Below, in pieces: positions 60,481 to 64,000 of a stretch of 64,000 bases of DNA. The position numbers and the translations under genes are program-made. A model generated the notes under the pieces. It searched no databases and was not told the DNA's origin. It worked only from the letters and a program-made list of their open reading frames with translations. Location: positions 248,001 through 312,000 of the forward strand of contig RMBW01000042.1 in assembly GCA_004009845.1 (NCBI GenBank), read 5' to 3'. The number at the start of each line of letters is the position of its first letter. Positions within the stretch are counted from its first letter, which is position 1. The stretch comes from Davidsoniella eucalypti (Eukaryota; Ascomycota; Sordariomycetes; Microascales; Ceratocystidaceae).

Positions 60481-63400
60481 GTAAGATGGGCGGGTTTAGC
60501 AGGCCCCGTTGGCAAAGCCAGTCCTGGTTTGCTTCTTGCTTTCGTATGGCAGCGTATCTGCAGACTCTCGAGATTGCAGTAGCCGTAGCAGTGGCAGTGG
60601 CAGTAGTTGCTTGCTTCGTGCTGGCTCTATGGAAATACGGCCTCCTTGCTTTACGTAGCGAGACAAAATTGAGAAGCCAGGGAGGATATAGAGCACCGCG
60701 GCGTCGAGGACCAGAGCCGAGTGAGTCGGTGGACTAGAAGGCCTGGGAGGTGGAGATATGCAGGAACTTGCAGTGTGATAGGGAAGCAAGTGGTATATCT
60801 GAGTGCTGAGAGAGCACGATGTGGGCTCGGGACGTGCTCTGTTGCTGCCTGTACCTCAGTGATGACGGGGCGGTTGGTACGCACTAAACGCAGAGATAGA
60901 GACGGAGAGAAACGAGGCAGAGAGACCGTGGTCGGAAAGAGACCAAGGGCAGCGGATCCAAGACACCAATTTGGCCAAAAAGGCAGTCCTAATATAAACG
61001 ACGGCTAGCACAATAGATGGACGACTGTGTTCATATTACCCCAAAGACGTTCATACACACAACGTAGCAAGGCCGAGGACACAAGATTCCGGGTCTAGTG
61101 AAGCCAACAGGGAGACGAGGCAGAAGATCAAAAGAGATAAATTGAAACACCAGGCAGTGGACAGTGGACGGGAAAGCAACGACCCAGTCCAGGCGACGCC
61201 AGGGAACTTGAAGATGCAGAGATTTGCCAAAAATGACGGCGTCAAGGGATGCGGTATAAGATGAAAATATGCAAGTAGAAGGCCGAGCAGTGGATAAGAG
61301 CACGATGGTAGAGCGAGGAGGAAGGCCGTCAAAACGTGTATCAAGTTGACTAGTCGTGGACGTCGTGAGAGTTGCAGATGGGAAGTGAGAACAAAGACAG
61401 CGAGAGCTGGCCAGCTTGTTATATAAGATCGATGTGATAGTGACAGCAACACGCTGGAGTGTCTTTCACCATATGAGAGCAGTAGTAAGTAAGCCAGCCA
61501 GCCAGCCAGCCAGCCAGCATAAGCAAAGTAACAATGAACTTGGTAAAGTGCTTGCTTGTCCTGATTAGGCTAGCGAGTCCTCTTGCATTGATAAATTGCT
61601 CTTCTTTTATACAGCTACGACTTGTACATGGTACAACAAGAACGGAACCCTGTACAAAAGAAAAAAAAAAGAAAAGATAAATACTGGGATTTGTTTACTC
61701 GAGTGCTTTTTTTGTTTTGCATTAAACGTACATGTCCTTTAAAGAATGAACGTCAATAAAATCAGATATATTTGCATCTGACGTCTAATTCCACCCCTCT
61801 TCCCTCCTCTTCGGCGACACCTGCACGCTATACCTGATTACCTATGTGTCTGTCAGTTTTTGCTCATGCTCCGTCCTTAGGGTCTTGAGCAGACAATCAC
61901 GTACGCTTCCACTCAAAACAATAGCTGGGCCATTCTTACTATAGTGTGCTCATTATATATGTCGATAGCATGGAATCAAGTCTCCTTTGTGGAGGAAAGA
62001 CGGCCAAAATATCGCAACAGAGGTGCTGAATCCGTCGTAATCGACACCACCTAAGCGTTTGCTATCCACTCCAGCATTGTCCAGGCCGTCTATTCTTTCT
62101 TCGCAGATGACGTGTAGAGTTTTGCGTTTCAGTTCCATTTACCGGCTCGGTCATCCATTGTCTAGAAGGCTACTAGCACCTGGAACTCACCACCTGGAAC
62201 TACTGCCTGGACAGCTAGCCCTCGGCTGCTGCCAAAGCAGAGCAGCAGTATTCATCTCTAACAGACAGGACCACTAGTTGGTTATCGGCCTGTAAGTAGG
62301 CTTTGGGTGCTGTCAATGCTGCACTCGTATTGGAACCTGCAAGAAGACACGGTACAGGGTCTATATCGCCTCCTCTGGAAGGAGAATGAGACTTCATACA
62401 ACGCAGCATACGTCGGCCAGTCATTGGCACATCGGCTTATGCCTGTCTTCACTGTGACCGTCTCAGATTTCCCAAATCAAGATGGCTCAGCGTCTACCTG
62501 CTCCTTGTGGGGGTTCTCCGTCTTTCTAGCCGTGGATGATCGTACGTGCTTTGCCATGGTCTCGCCCCGGCATCCCTCGGGAGATCATCTTCTCCATCTG
62601 GGCCTACGTGCTGATACCCGTCAATCTCGCTCTTTTTCTTTTTCGCCACGTCAAACCCTTATCTTCTCTTCAGGGTATCCGCACCAAGAATGTACGTGAT
62701 GTGGATTTCACAGAAATGGAGTGGCAAGGCCAGCGCCGTATGGACAACGCAGCAAATGGCCTGAAGGAACCTGGAACTCGCATTGTGTATAGTCGAGGCA
62801 GCAACTAAGCACCCAAATCCCCAAGTGCTAGTTCAAAAGAGGCTATCGCTGGGCCAACTGAATTCTTGTCGAGGGCGATGCCATCCCTTGGACAAAGCCT
62901 ATGCTGGGTAGCATATCAATATACAACCTATACTCATCAGCCAGAGACACGAAAAAGAGCAATTATCCTGCCGTCCATTCTCTTCAGCGATCGTCGGAAC
63001 GGTTCAGCCAGAGAGACACTGGCAAGCCAAGAAAGAGGTCTCCCGGATAGCCATCCGACAGTCCGATCTAAACCACGGCCCATCCAGCCCAGCCAAGTCT
63101 TGGCCGCCGAGAACGAGGAAAGGCTGACACAAATGCCATGCCACGTAGCACTCGAGATGGCCAATAGAGTGCCAGTCGCTGCTACCAGACCAAGACTATC
63201 CATCGGCCCAAAGCCCGTTCGACGATTCAAACAGCTGAAGGCCCGCCGTCCAAGGCAATATCCGAGATCCTGCTTTCCCCAGCGTTGCACCCGTCACGAT
63301 CAAACACAGAGAGGGAAGGAAGCCCGGTAAACATGTACAGGCGATATATAACGTTGTGCGCATTTGAATATGGGCTAGGGTTGGTAGCGAAATCTCTAGT

Positions 63401-64000
63401 CGCAGGCTATATATTGCTGGCCACACGTATGTTGCTGTGATTATGCTGCCTTTTAAACACAATTGCTCGGTTATGAGAGAGCACGGACCTTGATTTCTTA
63501 TTGGGAAAAAGAATGGTAGCCGTGGAACATGCCGCTGTGCACATACAATAGAAGCTGCGGCTAGGCCACGGTCGTATAAGTGCCTGCGTACAAGTGCCTG
63601 TATAAGTGCCTACATTTACTGGCATACATAGCATCAACACCGTGTCTTAACCGGCTACAGGGACGCCTGTCACTGTACCAATGTGCTATAACATAATATA
63701 CATAATATATTGGCATGCTCGATCTGGCTTCTGGTCCTGGCTCTTCCCGGAAGACGAATACTTCTACTGTTGGACATATGCTCAAAATAGTATGGATAAG
63801 CTGGCTGCAAGGCATGGTATCTTTGTGTCGACAGGTCTCTGTCTGGTAGCGAGAATCTTTCACACCGTCATTATATTGCCAGGCAAGGCTGTACGCTGAA
63901 TATGAGGTGATCGGTGCCAGACGAGCACGGCCCTTGATTTGCTGACAAGAGAACATGAGAATGATTAGACGAACAATAGAATTGATGCAAGTATGGCCAT
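60481..64000. other. Intergenic, 3.5 kb, no firm gene
   Basis: Contents: a tetranucleotide run at 61496-61518, A/T-rich DNA at 61560-61760, and GC-richer sequence at 62200-63330. Within the last part a 90-codon frame at 62536-62808 contains a hydrophobic stretch (IIFSIWAYVLIPVNLALFLF); it has no other support and the intron pattern around it is unclear, so I do not call it a gene. Confidence 0.45.
61496..61518 (+). repeat. (CCAG)n-type tetranucleotide microsatellite
   Basis: Five to six tandem copies of ccag/agcc. No gene overlaps it. Confidence 0.8.

Noticed and set aside
59630..60515. Minus-strand frames of 130 to 172 codons upstream of the C2H2 gene
   Set aside because: Low-complexity Ser/Leu/Pro/Phe text produced by C/T bias of the leader.
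62307..62808. Two overlapping frames with a hydrophobic stretch (FSIWAYVLIPVNLALF)
   Set aside because: No domain, no signal peptide at an ATG and no convincing intron to link them; left as intergenic.
1..64000. CRISPR array, rRNA, retrotransposon polymerase or biosynthetic backbone gene
   Set aside because: None found; no spaced direct repeats, no reverse-transcriptase or synthase motifs in any frame I read.

Overview
The window is nuclear DNA of a filamentous ascomycete (Pezizomycotina, probably a Sordariomycete). Genes carry short introns of 55 to 105 bp with GTAAGT-like donors and CTAAC branch points. The gene content is typical of such fungi: Zn2Cys6, bZIP and C2H2 regulators, a nucleoside-phosphorylase/NACHT/ankyrin receptor, small secreted cysteine proteins, and SDA1. 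Nothing bacterial or viral was seen. All calls come from reading the sequence, with family knowledge from memory; no database was searched.

Layout. Bases 1-3609 are a copy of 8222-11830 (offset 8221) that appears perfect; the left copy ends at a single N (3610), so an assembly redundancy is as likely as a real duplication. After the N comes the 3' end of an MLH3-type mismatch-repair gene (+), tail to tail with a 776-aa Zn2Cys6 regulator (-, 4210-6915). The zinc cluster of that regulator is assembled from four exons, two of them only 13 and 10 nt. After the second repeat copy, 12810-17266 encodes a 1459-aa NLR-like (STAND) protein: phosphorylase-like domain, NACHT, then 18 nearly identical 33-residue ankyrin repeats. 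Next come a cysteine-module membrane protein (19420-21150), a decayed secreted-protein gene (22064-23104, -), a disordered protein with six N-N-F-P-G-T-N-P-like motifs (23979-24653, -) and a small secreted cysteine protein (28811-29313).

The right half holds conserved housekeeping and regulatory genes far apart: SDA1 (30764-33156), a bZIP factor (48961-50675), an F-box-like/leucine-rich-repeat protein (52116-54475, -), a tRNA-Tyr with a 15-nt intron (56556-56644) and a C2H2 factor (58189-59427, -). Between SDA1 and the bZIP gene are 15.8 kb with no convincing gene, only small repeats and one coding relic. A 219-bp foldback element lies just upstream of the tRNA.

The genes do not form an evident pathway or biosynthetic cluster. 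The left 30 kb looks accessory (repeat, immune-type receptor, secreted proteins, decayed genes); the right half looks like core genome with long intergenic spacers. The most unusual items are the NLR with its homogenised ankyrin array, the N-N-F-P-G-T-N-P repeat protein and the micro-exon zinc-cluster gene.
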